Source: Malurus cyaneus samueli
Taxonomy: Eukaryota; Chordata; Aves; Passeriformes; Maluridae
Assembly (NCBI GenBank): GCA_009741485.1
Contig: CM019217.1
Location: forward strand, 37,625,757-37,689,756
Reading direction: 5' to 3'
Length of the DNA stretch: 64,000 nt
The position numbers and the translations under genes were made by a program. Under the pieces are notes generated by a model that saw only the letters and a list, made by a program, of their open reading frames with translations, ran no database searches and was not told the origin of the DNA. Positions 39,160 to 52,840 of the stretch are shown here, one piece after another; position 1 is the first letter of the stretch; the number at the start of each line of letters is the position of its first letter.

Positions 39160-39740
39160 TAATAAGAGAAGTAATTATGTGGCAAACAGAGACATTAGTT
39201 GCTAATTAAAACCATAATTAATTGCTTTGAAGAATCTATTTTGCTGTTACAAAACCAGGAACACCTTTAATAGGTAATGTTAACTGGAAATCAAGGAAAG
39301 CCATATGTATCAGTGTTAAAGGCTGTACCAATTAAATGTTTAAGCCCAAAAAAAAACAAGTAATGAAGCAGTATGACTCACCTTAACATGTAATTCCACA
39401 TGCTGTAGGAATTAATTTTTATTGGATTGTATGATGAGACACCTATTGAAATAACTAACCTATGATATCTCCAAGGATGATGCCTCCTATCCCAGTCAAA
39501 ATATATTTAAGATAATTTATTATGAATCAATGGAGCAACAATCTCTTGTTAACATGCTCTACTCGCAACTTCACATACTTTGAAAGTGAAAAAAAAGGAT
39601 TTAAATTTATCATTGCTCATTAAACCTGCAAAAGGCTGTGTTAATTGGATGTCACCCTAATTCACTTACATTTCCTGACAATAAAGACTGTATGATTTAA
39701 GTTCCACTGATTGTAAAGTCATTATTTACTGACTTCACTG
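39160..39740. promoter_or_regulatory. Candidate enhancer-like block, homeodomain cores
   Basis: This block has TAATTA cores at 39203-39208 and 39215-39220, the latter extending into ATTAATTG, further ATTAATT near 39411 and TTAATTGG at 39641-39648. It also has a Sox-like ACAATAAAG at 39678-39686. No repeats and no sustained frame cross it. Clusters of such cores are typical of developmental enhancers in gene deserts, but AT-rich DNA produces them by chance too, so this is a hypothesis. Confidence 0.25.
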
Positions 39741-40315
39741 AAGTTCATAGCCTGAAGTTGAATCAAGAGTGTTATGAACTATCTCTTAGAAAGAAAAAGG
39801 ATCAAAGAAACACAATTACACTAAATTAGGAGAAAATAAAAAAGTCTAGATTATAGGCTACTACCTTTAGTATCTTTAAAGCCATAATTCAACGTCAACA
39901 AAAGTAAAAATCATGCAATATTCAGTAAATTTCACTGTTACAAAAAAATGTAAGTCACTCCAAAAGCTAAAGTTCTTTTTGACAATTGAACACCCCATTT
40001 TACAGTAGTGAAGTACATTCAAACTCAAGCCTTCCTAAAGCATCATGGTTTAGCCCAACCACACATAAGGGAACTAAAAGATTCATATTTTGATTCACAT
40101 ACTGAAAATGAGGGAGTAGCTGAAAAACTGACTCTATCATATATCATAGTAATTAGTGAGAAAAAGAAGATGTAATATAAATATACACAAAATACAAAAT
40201 TTAAAGTAATTAGTAAATTAGTTCGAAGCCAGATAATGGAGAAATACCAAAAAGTATTACCAAAGTATTACCCCAGTTTACAATCATTTTGGACCACAGC
40301 ACTGCAATATAAGTT

Positions 40316-40344
40316 AAAAAAAAAAAAAAAAAAACAAAAAAAAA
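40316..40344 (+). repeat. Poly-A tract
   Basis: Nineteen A, one C, nine A. Simple repeat with no recognised retrocopy upstream. Confidence 0.9.
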
Positions 40345-42479
40345 GACTATTACTTGTGAAAAGGAATGCTTAAAACATGAATAAAAAATAATTATAATAG
40401 AGAAAAATGTACATCATGCTGCTAGAGATTTCACTGAATTAATCTTAAAAACTGAATCTCTCTCCAGCACAAAGATAACTGTCAAAAATCACACCACAAA
40501 AATGACTCATGGTTTGAAGCTATGCTAACTTCTCAGCGGGTTAGCACTGCAGTTGACAGGATCCACTCCCTCTTTTTCTCTGCCCCTGGCAAGAAGCACA
40601 ACCTCAGAATTTGCTTCCATAAATATGGCAAACTGTGTACTGTATATTGCTCATCCCCTGAGCATCAAAAATGCTGAAGACTTTGAATGATGTTATTGAA
40701 AAGGAATCATTTAAGCTCTATTTTGCTTCACATTCAAATTGATTTAATCTGTAATACTGGATGTCTGAAATAAACAGAAAAATGGCCAATAATCTTCTGA
40801 TTACCTGAATTTCTGTGAGAGAAATACAAGCTTTACTTTCCACTCACATTCTCTGCCAAGAGTAATTTTTTTTGTTGCTTTATAGAGTAAATCCAACACA
40901 TGATTAATAAATTTATAATTGGTCTAGTTTGTACTATTTATAATTGGTTTATTTATATTGCTTCTAAGAGAAGGAAGGAAAGACATCAGAATAAGTACAA
41001 AATTTTGGATGATTCAACTCACCCTGAGTCACATGATGAAAACAGATGACTTTTGCTGTCTCCAGACCATATTTCTTTTTTTTTCTATTTCAACACAGTC
41101 TTTATGGACTTGTTTTTCTTACTAAGAATACTAAATATGTGAACACTCAATGATTGAAAGAGACCAAGAAATAATAAGACAATTTTAAGGGACCGTAAAT
41201 GAAAATAATGTATTCTTAGAAAACAAGGGCCCTTTAGGAAGCATTTTTTATGATATTTGCCATGGACCTCTTGGTACTAAAAGCAACAGCAAATGAGGTA
41301 TTTTGCACTGTTTTGTTCATGCACAGACATCCAGCCCTTCTCCAGGAAGTGAGTTGGGGGTGATGGGAGACAGGTACTGAGCAGGACTCTCAAGGTGGAG
41401 CAGGATGTTGGCTCAGACAGCGAAGCCCCGCCTACACTGGGCCCTCTCTTCCCATCACACCTTTCATGTCACAACAGTCAGAATGTTTGAGACAAAACAT
41501 GCTTAGACCTGGTCCTCTACAATCTGCAATCACATTACCAACACAATATGTTTACTACAAAACAAGTTCTTGATCTGATATATTAGAAGCTCAACAAAGC
41601 CAAACTAATTCTAATTCACTTTTAAAACAAAATAATTGGAAATACTAGTGAGAGGTTTCTTTTAGTAGCCCGGTGTTACAGAGATCATGCAAAACTCTTC
41701 TGAGATTAAGACACACTGGCATCTTAACCAGAACATCATAGAACATTTATCCCAAAAAGAGTGTGACCAGTGAAAGAACAGTTTCCAGTGTGAGATGGAT
41801 ATTTAGAGATTATCCTGTACGCACTTGACTACAAAACAAGTCTAGCAGAGGCAGCTGGCATATGATGAACATGCATTGTAATTGTCTGCGGATATGTGAG
41901 TGACAGATGGCTGAATCGAGTGGAGAGACAGAAATAGCATATTCTATTTGGGGGTAAAGGGAATACAATAAAAGTAGAAGCGTAATTTTTTGCAGCTGCA
42001 AAGGCTTTTTGACAGCAATTCGCTTTCAATCATTTTCAAGTAACACACAGCTAGGACAGTAAGCATCATTAAAATAATTGACTAATCAGGAATAATGAAT
42101 TAATAGAAAAATTTATTATTCACACCCATCTATTCCTAATGTAGACACCTAAAATATAAGAGACAGCAATCTGAATGCTTACATGTCAGATGTGATACTG
42201 AAATCCATTCTTTAGTGTGTGGATTAGACAAGGATTTTCAGACAAGAAACAGTACTGAAAAGTGCAGTGACTGGAATAACTTTAGTGGTATTTCTCAACA
42301 ATTTGCCAATGAATTTCATCAACACATTGTTCCTGAAATGAATAGAATTACTAAATTAAAGCAGATATTAACTTGAGGTACTGCAAGCATGATAGAAAAG
42401 AACATAGATCTTTATAGACAGTCTGTGTATTAAGAGGAAAATACCTGTTGAGAGAGGTTTAAATCTAATTTTTGCCCTT

Positions 42480-43060
42480 CCGAGGACATTTAATACATGG
42501 CTGCTGATGTCTCAGAAAACTCCTTAGTCCGTTTTAAACCATTTAATAGAGTAATAATTTTATACAGGAACAAATCTGTAGTCACAGTGCAGTGGCTGTG
42601 ACTGAAGTAGCACTGAAGCCCAGCAGTGGTACTTCTCCCTCCTGTCACAGTGGCTTCTGCATACAGATGTGCACAGGATGATCTTTGGTAGCACTCTATA
42701 AACCTCTCCAGCCCAAGGGACCCTTAAATCCAGGCTGTTGCCTTTTTCTGCAGAGTGAAAAAAAGTGAATGCCTGCTTGAGAAGAAAATGCTGCAGGACA
42801 GTGACATTACTGAGGTTGATCACAGACCCACTCACAGCATTTTCTTGCTTCTGCAGGGGCTTCTTCAGCACCAGCTGCCCACCTCTGGTGCTGGACAATA
42901 AAATCAGCAGCTACAGGCTGTGGAAATCTAGTCTTGTGCTTCTCCCGTTCTGGATTTAAAACCTCATCTGACCACGTAACTGAGATTACCATAAAGGGAT
43001 CAACTTGTCCCCAGCCCAGTGAAGAAAATAAATTTGCATAATAATATCCACATGTGTTTA
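42480..43060 (-). other. GC-richer block with overlapping open frames
   Basis: Composition rises clearly against the AT-rich surroundings. On the minus strand two overlapping frames (42898-42560, 112 codons; 43103-42807, 98 codons) together cover most of it. One reads through VINLSNVTVLQHFLLKQAF and the other through WGQVDPFMVISVTWSDEVL. I do not recognise either, and neither has a convincing domain. The minus strand also has TATAAAA near 42567 and ATTAAA about 15 bases farther on, so an unclassified LTR or ERV-derived piece is possible, as is a decayed retrocopy. Function not assigned. Confidence 0.35.
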
Positions 43061-46000
43061 AAAACAAAATTTGTCTAGATATGGTGCTGATCAGTAATGT
43101 CATAAACCCTCAAAACAACAGTAAGATCAGAATGGTTTTGAGGCTGCTAAAGAATCATTAGCATGCATCACGATGAGCTTCAAGCATTCAGGAGTTCAAA
43201 GCCTGCAGTCTTCATTCACACTTTACACAGAAAAACTGCAAGAATTAGTCATTGAAATCAAAGGATGGATGATTTAATAAAGGAAATGGAAAAGTTTCCA
43301 GGGACCTCTGGATTTTATTCCAACATCTCAATGGTGTTTGTTCGTGTGCAAGAAGAAAATATCAGCAGTGTCACTTTCTCATTATCTTTTGTTAAGCTTT
43401 AACTTTACTTAATTAATTATCTAAAGCAGAACTAAAATTTAAAAATATATAAAAAGAACAAGTAAGTTATTATGCCTACTTTATAAATCTATCCTGATTT
43501 CAAAATGCATACTTTGAGTAACTTGATCTCCACTGGAATCTTGCCTGCCTATATCCTGAATACAAAGTGGAAATTTAATCCCACATTTAAGCTGTTAAAT
43601 CTAGTTTTAATTAGCGTAGGATCACCCAAACATTGTGAAGCTTTACCACAGCCAGAGTACTGCTTCCATTATGAAAGAGTTTGTGCCGTTTTCATTACAG
43701 AGTAATTCTCAACTTTCAGACATGAAATGCTCCTAAATATACATCTCAGAAGAGGTAATGAATTTATTCAAATAAATTAAATACTATTTCCATTCTGCCT
43801 TGTTTATAGGAATATGTTTTTTCTATATGGCTCAACTAGTTATATTTCCAATACTGTGACACAAAGGCAAAAAATTAATCTTCAGTTATTGGAATGATTT
43901 TTTTTTAAATTATCAAGTGATGATAATGAGTTCACCTAAAAAAAAAAAACAAAAAAGGAAAGATGCATTAAACTTAGTTGTGTCAGTTCATACTTAGGAA
44001 GCATGAACAAAGGTCTGAAATAATAGTACTTTTTTTTTTTACATTATTAATAAGTGATTGAAGTGCAAAACAGATTTTTATAGCTATTATGTTCCTATAG
44101 TAATAAAATTTTTAAAGCATTATTTCTGTATGTATAAATAAATTTGCAGCACAGTTCTTTTCAGATGCTGAGTGAATATCAGCTAAAAATTCTGAATTAT
44201 ATGCTACCAAATATCTAGTGACTGTTCAATGCTTCACTATTACTTTTAACACAAAGCCCAAATCAGATCATTTTGAGTGTACTCCTCTGATTAAAAGCCA
44301 GTATCACCATGAAATTAGTGTTTGTTATGCAAGTAAATCAGGTCAGTTATTTTTACATCATCATGCTTTATTATTAATTTGAACTCCAGTATTTTTGAGA
44401 TGCTGCCAAAGTACTTTACTTTTCCTAAATGTTAGTTTATGGGGTTATAATGAGAAATTGAGAAAATAATAATTCTACTTAAGAAACAGAGAATAATTTA
44501 AGAATCAAAGACTTACTTATTCAGATTGGAAAGTTTTGCCTGTTTGCAAATTCAAAACACATAAAACTACAAAGCAAAAATGTGTTCAGTTTATAATCTT
44601 GATAAATACATCTAGAACACTAAGAAGCATCCAATACTTAAATCAAAATTAATATATCAAATGGCTTGGAAATAAAAAGTATGGAGATTGGGACAGATGT
44701 TGCTACAGTTGATCAGCAGCATTTACTGTTAAAGAAATCTGTGGCTGTGGAACAAGACAAATGTAAAATTCAATATAAGACCAATTTTATCTGAATAACA
44801 AACCCAGGTTAGGGGCTAGCATCACAGATTGAGATTCTTGATACATGCTATCTTTATTTCACAATCAGTATAGACAAAGGAAAGATACATGACTTATTAA
44901 GTGAATATTCTCAAATCCTCTCCTGTATAGACAACATAATTAAGTTAATTAAAGCATTCCTATGAGCATAAGATATATTCTTTGCAGGACTGCTGTGCTT
45001 TTAGGTACACATTTGATATCATATCTGGCCATCACAGGTATTTTCCTAATCTTTATAAACCTCAGAATCCCTGTGAGACACAAGACAATTAAGCCTCAAG
45101 TCATTTACCACACATAGGTGTGGAAACCCATCTGAAATGCATCCAGATACTTTAAATAACCTCCCTCATCAGCTTCTGAAGTCAACAGCTCTCCTACAGG
45201 TCCTATGTCTTATTTACCAGTGCACATATATCTCCTGTAAGATCTCAGATAACACTAGACACTTCTGAGCTGGCAAGAAAAACAACGTGTGTTACTGTAT
45301 TCAAGAAGCATGAAGCCTTCCTATTCCATTAATGTATCAGATTTAAATGTTGCCAACACACTGCTCAGCACATTTGAGAGGATTCTCTGTTCCTCAGAAG
45401 TAAATATAATAATTCACACAGCTTCTTGTTAAATTTTTTATTCATATCCATAAAATAAATACGAGTCTGTCCTCAGCTGCTGTCATGACTTTTTTTACAA
45501 CTGTGTCAGGATCTCCAGTGATATGGAAGAATACACTCAAGGAATCTCACAGCAGAGACCAAGGAGCAGCAGGTGGTCTCCTCAATCTTCTGTTTTGTCA
45601 GCAAGCATATCAGTCACCAACTAGCTGAGCAAGTTACCCAATGCTGTATCAGCAGTCTCAGGAAGAAATGAACATGAGTGCCCAGGACTCCAGAGGAAGT
45701 TTTGTTGCTCCTTGTCCTAAATAGTCACCAATTCAAATAAACACCAAAGTTCTGTCAATTGTTGCTTTTCCAGTATTTCAGGTATCACATTACACCAGGC
45801 TTCATGTAAAAATGTCCAAGTTATTCATAGCTTATTTTCTAAAGAAAAACCCCAGTAGCAAACATACTACAATGAATGGGCTACTCATCTTCTGTGATGC
45901 GTTCTTTCATCTTCATTGGCACTTTGTGAAACACACGGAGTGAAACAACTCATGGCTACACATTGAGACCATTAGGCGCAAAGAGCTTTGATCACATTGA

Positions 46001-48267
46001 ATTCTAGTTCTGACTGAGGTAACACAAGATAGATGAGAGCATGCAGTAAACATCATATGTAACATCTGCCTAACACATAGGCATTCAGTGTTTATTTTAG
46101 AGCCCACTCTTGCTGCAGAGAAGGACCATGATGTCTCAAGCAGGAATTACAGTTGGGCATTCCTTCCCTGAGAGTTCAAATGCTTGTTTGTTTTCAATAT
46201 TTTTAATACATTAGCACCATGAGATCCTACTGAAATAAGCACTACTGTTAGTGTGCATCATTTTTCAATAGTGACTTTCAAAGTTTTTTTTTAAAATTTA
46301 GTTCTAAGATTTCTTGTTTTCTGTGTGAGCCCACACAAGTCGGTTTCTTGTGTACCATCTAGAGACTGCCAATGCACCTTCCCTGGAAGATCTGGCAGTG
46401 TAACTCAAACAATACATGCAAGCAAGAATGGAACTTCCAACCAAACCTGAAATGGCTTTTGGGGGATTTCAACACAGACAAGTGTTTCACCAGAATGGTG
46501 GGTTTAACTGCCCTAAAAGAACAGTATAGACAGAAACCATCAATGAGAAGAGACAACATCAACAACATCAACTGCACTGCAGAGTAACCCCTAAATAAAG
46601 CAAAAGGAAGGTCAAATTAAAAAGGAAGCCAAGGCAAGACAAGGTCACAAATCAGATTGTTAGAGACCTGCAAATGTAGATCAGTGGCCTGGCTTTTACG
46701 TATCTAGGTCACGCCAATTCTAAGTAGATGAACAGATAAACCAATAATAGGGCTTTTTCAGCATTTTGAACCATTAAAGGAACCAGAACATAAAATCTAT
46801 TTTTTTCAAGTAGAAATGTCTCATAAGAAGTGTCCTACTCTTTCCTCACAATTAGGTCATTAAAATATGCTGTGGCTCAAGTAAATTCTTTCCTCTAATA
46901 AATAAGAATGGAACACCTCTCAGTCAAAAGTATCCAGCTTCAGATATACTACTTTTATTTAAAACAAACTAAATTTTATTCTGTAAATGGAATTTTTTTT
47001 CAGAGTTGCTACCTGAATCCTCCTGTCTCATGATTTATCACCTACTGCATTTATATTTGTCATACTATTGTTTGTTACTAAAATAAAAATGATCATCATC
47101 TCTACATCAATAAATCTAAGATGAGTAGTTTTTCTGCCCTTAGAAATGACAGATTTATCTATCAATTTTTTGCTCTACTAATATATATACTTTATTCACT
47201 ACTTTTTCAAAACAAATATTGTAGGTCTCAATAGATCTTGAAAAGATTTATTAGTTTATCTTGGCTGTTTCTACTATGAATAGTTTTTGTGTGGATGAGT
47301 ATTAAAAAGCAAACATATTTGTCTAAACATCTTTACAGAGCCAATCATCTCTCTCAAAGCATACAGAAGCTTACATTATTTATATGTTTGTGGTCAGGGT
47401 CACACTGCTGACACATTTAGTTCTCACTCTCTAAAAGAAAAAAAAAATTAAGCATTAAATAATTCAGATATTATTGAGGAGAAATTGGAAGACTTGTTGG
47501 GCAAATATCAAAGTAATCTAAAGCTGGTATGTGTAGAAGACATACTGCGCAATGACATGAGCAGAGTTATTATTTTGGGAACGCTTCTGCTTGCACTGCA
47601 AAGTTTAATAGACCACTGACTGTGAAATGAGATGTCTTCCACTTACATTTTTCCTCCTTCCATCTCTTTGTAGCTCTGAACCTTCCTCTTTTCAATAAAA
47701 TTTCTTAATTAGTATTTGACTTTACTAGCCTCCTAAGGGCAATTAAACAAAATTAATACAAATTCAAAGACAATGGAAAAATTTGGTGAGAACAAGTTGC
47801 TCAAGAACCCTGCACTTAACAGGCACCGCATGCTTACTTGTAAAGCAGCATGGTATAGTACAAAAGACAGTATTTCAAGTCTGAAAAAAAGGCCAGGAGG
47901 GAGGACAGTGATCCTGTAATAGAAAAGCTTTTGTTCTCATAAATGATTATTCTTGATGTTTTTAAATGTCATCCTTATTAGCCGCAAATTTAAATTTTCT
48001 TGTGGGAGGTATGGGGAGCACTAAGAAAAGAAAGTAAGTAATCATTTTATTACTTTACTCGCAGCATTATGCTGAGTCTCACCTCAGACTAGACACTCTT
48101 CTCTTCTATGGCATGTCACTTGGAGTGTCTATGTGTCACTGTGGCAAAAGCCTTTGCCACCACTTTAATTGCTGTGTCTTTGGCTTCACCAGTGCAAATA
48201 AATGCACAGTTCAGGATATATAACATAACAATTGTAGTCTCCTGTTCAGTACAATAGAACACACTGC
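43061..48267. other. AT-rich unique sequence, no gene seen
   Basis: About 5.2 kb with frames of 72 codons or fewer and no recognisable repeat or RNA. Short poly-A and poly-T runs (43938-43956, 44030-44040). The sections at 45430-45720 and 46310-46600 are slightly less AT-rich but contain nothing identifiable. Confidence 0.6.
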
Positions 48268-48715
48268 AATCAAAGCAACCTTAAAGATCATCTAGTTCCA
48301 ATCCTCCTGCTAGGGAAAGGGATACCTTCCAGTAGATCAGGTAGTTCAAAGCCCCATGCAACATGCCCTTGAGCATTTCTAAGGAATCCATTACTGATGA
48401 TTTTAGTGCCTCACCACCCTTAGAGTAAAAAAATTCTTCCTATTATCTAATCTAAACCAATTCTCTTTCAGTTTACAGCCATTCCCCCTTACCCCGTCAC
48501 TGCATGCCCTCCTAAAAAGTCACCTCCAGCTCTCTTGCAGGCCCCTTTTAGTTACGGAAGGCTGCTCTGAAGTTTCCCTGCAGTCTGCTCTTCTCCAGGC
48601 TGAACAACCCCAATTCTCTCATCCTGTTCTCGTACAGGAGGTGCTCCAGGCCACTGGTTATCTTTGTGGACATCTTGTAGAGACAGTCAAGCAGCACCAC
48701 CTCATTCACACACTT
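48268..48715 (-). mobile_element. CR1 LINE 3' fragment
   Basis: The plus strand begins CCTTAAAGATCATCTAGTTCC, in shorter form CTTAAAGATCATCTAG, the reverse complement of the CR1 3' UTR end. The minus-strand frame 48817-48548 has the ORF2 C-terminal pattern KMSTKITSGLEHLL then RMRELGLFSLEKSRL. Protein similarity fades above about 48715, so residues before LDCLYKM in that frame may be flanking sequence. 5'-truncated; no catalytic domains. Confidence 0.9.
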
Positions 48716-48980
48716 TCTTATATCTCCATGTTTTGCTTCCCTGAATGATCCAACCACCAGTTTCAAGACCAAAGGCACTTGGAAGGCCAACTCAGCTATT
48801 GGCTCAGGCCAATACAAAGCCTAATGTTTAGATTCTCCACTGCTGAGCAATATTCACAAGCTGAAGCAAAGCACATGATGTTCTTGCTGCATAGAGGAGT
48901 GTAGATATTTAGAGTAACAAAACAGAATGATTTATTTGCTGCTTAAGTGTTCCCCAGTACTGATGAATTTCAGAGCCCTT

Positions 48981-49070
48981 AAAGAAACCAACAAAACCAA
49001 AAAAACTAACAAACAAACAAATGAAAAGGGATCAAACAAAAAAAAAAGCAAACCAACTAAAATTTAAAAA
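48981..49070 (+). repeat. A/C-rich low-complexity tract
   Basis: AAAC, CCAAC and poly-A units. Simple repeat close to the CR1 fragment but not part of it. Confidence 0.85.
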
Positions 49071-51830
49071 ATACATATTTGCAGGATAACTTTTCTCTCT
49101 AGATACATCTCTTCTGAGGACTCACACCCAGTAGTTCTGTTTTGTGTTTACATCCAGTAAATAACAGTATTTTTATCAAAACTTGGAGGAACTGTGAAAA
49201 TTCCTATTCGTGTGATGCTGCTATTCTCTATACACATGTACATTAATTTTCTGAAGTAGGTAGGACAACAAGATTCAAAGTCTCCTTCTATTTTTCTGGA
49301 TTTCAGTGAAAAATTGCACGAAATCTTGTATTAAAAGGGAGCCTGTACTCAAAAACTTATTGGTTCCTCTCTTGAAGGTGCTGCCTATGCAAACATACCG
49401 CAGTTATTCAACAGTCCTGCAGAGAAGGCCAAAGAGACAAGCATGCCTTCTCTTTGGAGTCAGTCTGGCTTTTCAGCTTTCCAGGCTGTAACTTCACAGA
49501 CTAGCGCAAGACAACCTTCTAAATGTAAAGCAGAATAGCAACCTCTGTCTCATAACCCCTGAAATTTTCATCAAGACGCTAACAGAAAGGCCAGCTGGTG
49601 ATCTTAAATGTTGTGAGTTCAATAAACTGCACACTTCAGGAAATTACTTCACCAAAATGGATGGTTTTCTGTTCCTAATGCTGACCACCTCAGAAAGGCA
49701 AATGTTAGTCATCCTGTCTCACTAGTTTTGTAACAAAATTGTTTGGTGTGGTAACCTTTAGACTTCCAAAGGGCTTTAAAAGTATCTCTCCCATGTTTTT
49801 TCTGCAATAATAAATCTGACAATAGTAAATCTGCTCAGTTTGCTGTCCAGAGTCTTCTAAATCACAGTCCTAAATAAAAACAAGGTTGGGCTAAAGAAAT
49901 AATATTCACAGAATGAAGTGAGTCTCATTTTAAAATGAAGTAAGGATAGTTGGAATTCCTTTCCTTAATGTATTGTAAGTCTCCAGCCCTCCATGAGAGA
50001 ATAAAATAAGTACTTACATCATTTCTCAAGAAGCCTTAGTAAATCCTATGTTTGCAGCACCTCTTTGAAAACCATGCAGCATAAAAGAGAATGATAATGA
50101 ACCTTTTACTCCATATTTATTTCTAACCTTCAGGTATAGAGACTTGGTGCTGTATTCCTAAAAGCTGTGCTAATGCATGGTCTCACTGTGCTAAGAATAT
50201 GATGATGAATTTTCCCACTACACATTTTTCTGAATAACTTCAAATTTCCCTTTCCATACCTGGTTCCCAACTTTTACACTGAATTTATTATTTCAGTTTG
50301 GGGCCATCTAATTCCAAAATTTGTGGCTATTTTGGAGGGAAAACAAACTCATGTTTTACTCTTAGAGTCGTGCAACTGCATCTGGCCACCATGTGCCCTT
50401 AGCAAGTACTTCAAGCCTTATAGTAACACCTCTTTCTATTAGTCTATTTAAGTTAAAGCTGAATATTTGAAAATAAAGAGTTTTAATCCTTTCTGAAAGT
50501 ATAAATTTATGTAAGATCAGGCATTTCACCAGCCTCACTGCATTGCTTCCAACCACACATACCACTAAATGGAAAACAAATATAACACTTAAAAAACCCT
50601 TTCCTTCTCCACTGTCACATACTTTTTTTTCCCTGTGAGAAAGGGAAAAGCCTTTGCATCTTTGAGGATTTAATGTGTGAACACAGATGTTTACAAATCA
50701 GGTTTCACTTGTCCTGCCTGTGAATTTGAACATCCTTACCAGCAGTTGGGAATGTCAGTCACATAACCCGGACACCTTTACCCTCTTCTTTGTTCTCTCA
50801 ACTCCCAAGCTACTGACTGCCTACTTTCCATTAAAAAAGCATTAATATACACATTATTGGGGAGATGTTTGTCACCTTACATTCTGCCCAGACCTTATTC
50901 CCAAATAATCCCTCTGTCATCTTTAGAACTAGCAATAATTAGTTCTCGCTATTCATTATCTAAAGCTTGCAATCTATTTTATCAGTCTAAAACTCTATTG
51001 TCTTTCCAAAGACAATGAAAATCCATTTAAAAACTCCTAAATTATGCACCACAGCACGGAAAGAAGATCTACATGTTCTCTCTGCATGGCAAAGGGGTTT
51101 TGGCATTGCTGTAAGACAAACCAAGTAAAAGTTTTCGTAAAATTAATCAGTATTTAACATAGTGGAAAACCATGTTGGTAGAATCATGTAAGAGTAAAAT
51201 TCATAACTCTAATTTTACACCAAAAAGCAAAATAGCTCAGTTTAGACCTACAGAAAGGTAGAAGAAATATTAAGGCTGCATTCTCATTTGGTACAGCTAT
51301 CCATATATGCTATAGGAATTTTCAATAATACTGCATACAGTTAAGGTTGTAACAACCATTCATAAATTATGAAGTATTTCATACGAAAATTATATGCATT
51401 AGAAGTCTAATATCCTTTCTCTTCCCTGGTCATAATGATGCTTTCATTGCATCACCATTTCTTAGATTTATTTTTCTTTTTAATAAGGAAAATGTTACTT
51501 TCTCTACAGCAGAGATATCAGAACAAATAGAAAGAACAGTTCTGCCATTAATGGATCTAATCCTTACACAAACCATATGAGGTGTATCACACTTTATTTT
51601 TCATGTAAGAACCCCTATAACTATGAAAAGAGCATTCTGGGAATAAAACAAGGATTGAAATTTTGAAGGAGCTGTTACAACTAATAAGATCACAGAAAAG
51701 CATCAATTTCCAATCTCATAAAGTAGGGGATGAAATGCAGATTGTTTCCAGAATGTTTCTCAGTGTCTGGCCAAAAAGGAAAGTAATAGCACAGGAGAAA
51801 GTAGAAACCCACATTCCAGATAGAGGGTGA

Positions 51831-51846
51831 ACACTACACTACACTA
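51831..51846 (+). repeat. Short ACACT tandem
   Basis: Three copies of ACACT. Minor microsatellite. Confidence 0.8.
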
Positions 51847-52584
51847 TAATTGCTAAGGAAACAAACCTGTGGAAAATTGCTACAAAGTTCAGGATTCTGA
51901 GAAGATTTTAGGGTTTGTTTAAGAAGTAACTTGCATTCTAACACTTTTTTTTGAAAACTGATTTAAGCAAGAAAAATAAAAATGGCTTGCATATCTTCTA
52001 AAAAGAAAAAAAAAAAAAGCCATAATACCTTCCTCTGATTTGTGATTATTGTTCCTCTGCTGCTTAAAAAGTGAAAGGAAGTCTTTTCAATCAAGTTGCT
52101 TGCTTCATATACATGAACAGATGCAAAGGATCATTAGGCATCCCAAATGATGAGGAAGTCTAGATCATGTTAGAAAGCTCATGGATGTGACATATTTGTT
52201 ATTCCCTTGATGTTATTCACCACAGAATGACTTATCCAAGAGAGACATAAGTTTGTACATCAATATTTTCATTTTCCATCCATGAATGCAACCATCCTGT
52301 ATCATCAGTTTCACATCATTTGTTCAGGGTACATGCCAAGAAGAGGCCACCAAAAAGATATGAATTACCGTTTGCTCTTATTTGCACTTATGCCATTTAA
52401 CGGTGATGCCCTGCACTGCATAGATTATAACATCTTTAATTTACTCATTCAGTTGCAGTAACTCATTTTGTAACATTAAAAACTATGCTGACAAATTAAT
52501 TAATAAAGAAATATTTCATGAAAACGTGTGGTAATTAGGAATTTATTGCTTTGGGGTTGTTTGTTTTTTTTCTGGTCTCATCTC

Positions 52585-52840
52585 TGTGGGCAGGCTGTGA
52601 GCAATGGTTCCTAGGAGCCACGCTCACTGCCAGTAGCCTGGGCAGAGCAATACTGGATACTGTGATGGTTTTGATGTTTAATTTATACAAGGCAGCCAGA
52701 CCAAGTTCTTACGTGGCTGTCCTCTAACCACATGTACCAATACACATGGGTTGCAACACTTAAGCATGAGCTAAATAAACCCACCACTCTTATATACAAC
52801 TGACTCCATTCTCATTCACTAAACTGCTCCCTGATCCTTA
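52585..52840. mobile_element. Possible unclassified LTR-like element
   Basis: A GC-richer block with sharp edges against AT-rich DNA. The plus strand has AATAAA at 52774-52779; the minus strand has TATATAAG at 52796-52789. Either could be an LTR transcription signal, and they imply opposite orientations. No clean TG...CA ends or target duplication were found, and I do not recognise the family. It could equally be unique sequence. Confidence 0.22.

Larger units (their letters stand above)
31006..42479. other. Long unique AT-rich stretch, no gene seen
   Basis: About 11.5 kb with no recognised gene or interspersed repeat. Frames peak at 101 codons with no domain. Simple tracts: CTTT units at 31852-31870, A/C-rich 35257-35300, poly-A 36285-36314 and 40316-40344. 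A 19-nt palindrome lies at 38467-38485. A GC-richer island at 41330-41470 interrupts the AT-rich background and is not identified. Confidence 0.6.
48716..52584. other. AT-rich unique sequence, no gene seen
   Basis: No gene or classified repeat. An A/C-rich low-complexity tract is at 48981-49070 and a short ACACT tandem at 51831-51846. The interval 52300-52530 has TTAATTAATTAATAAA-like words of the kind found in AT-rich regulatory DNA, without stronger support. Frames do not exceed 67 codons. Confidence 0.6.

Noticed and set aside
48548..48817. 89-codon minus-strand frame as a gene
   Set aside because: Its C-terminal half is CR1 ORF2 sequence; the rest is flanking sequence without domains.
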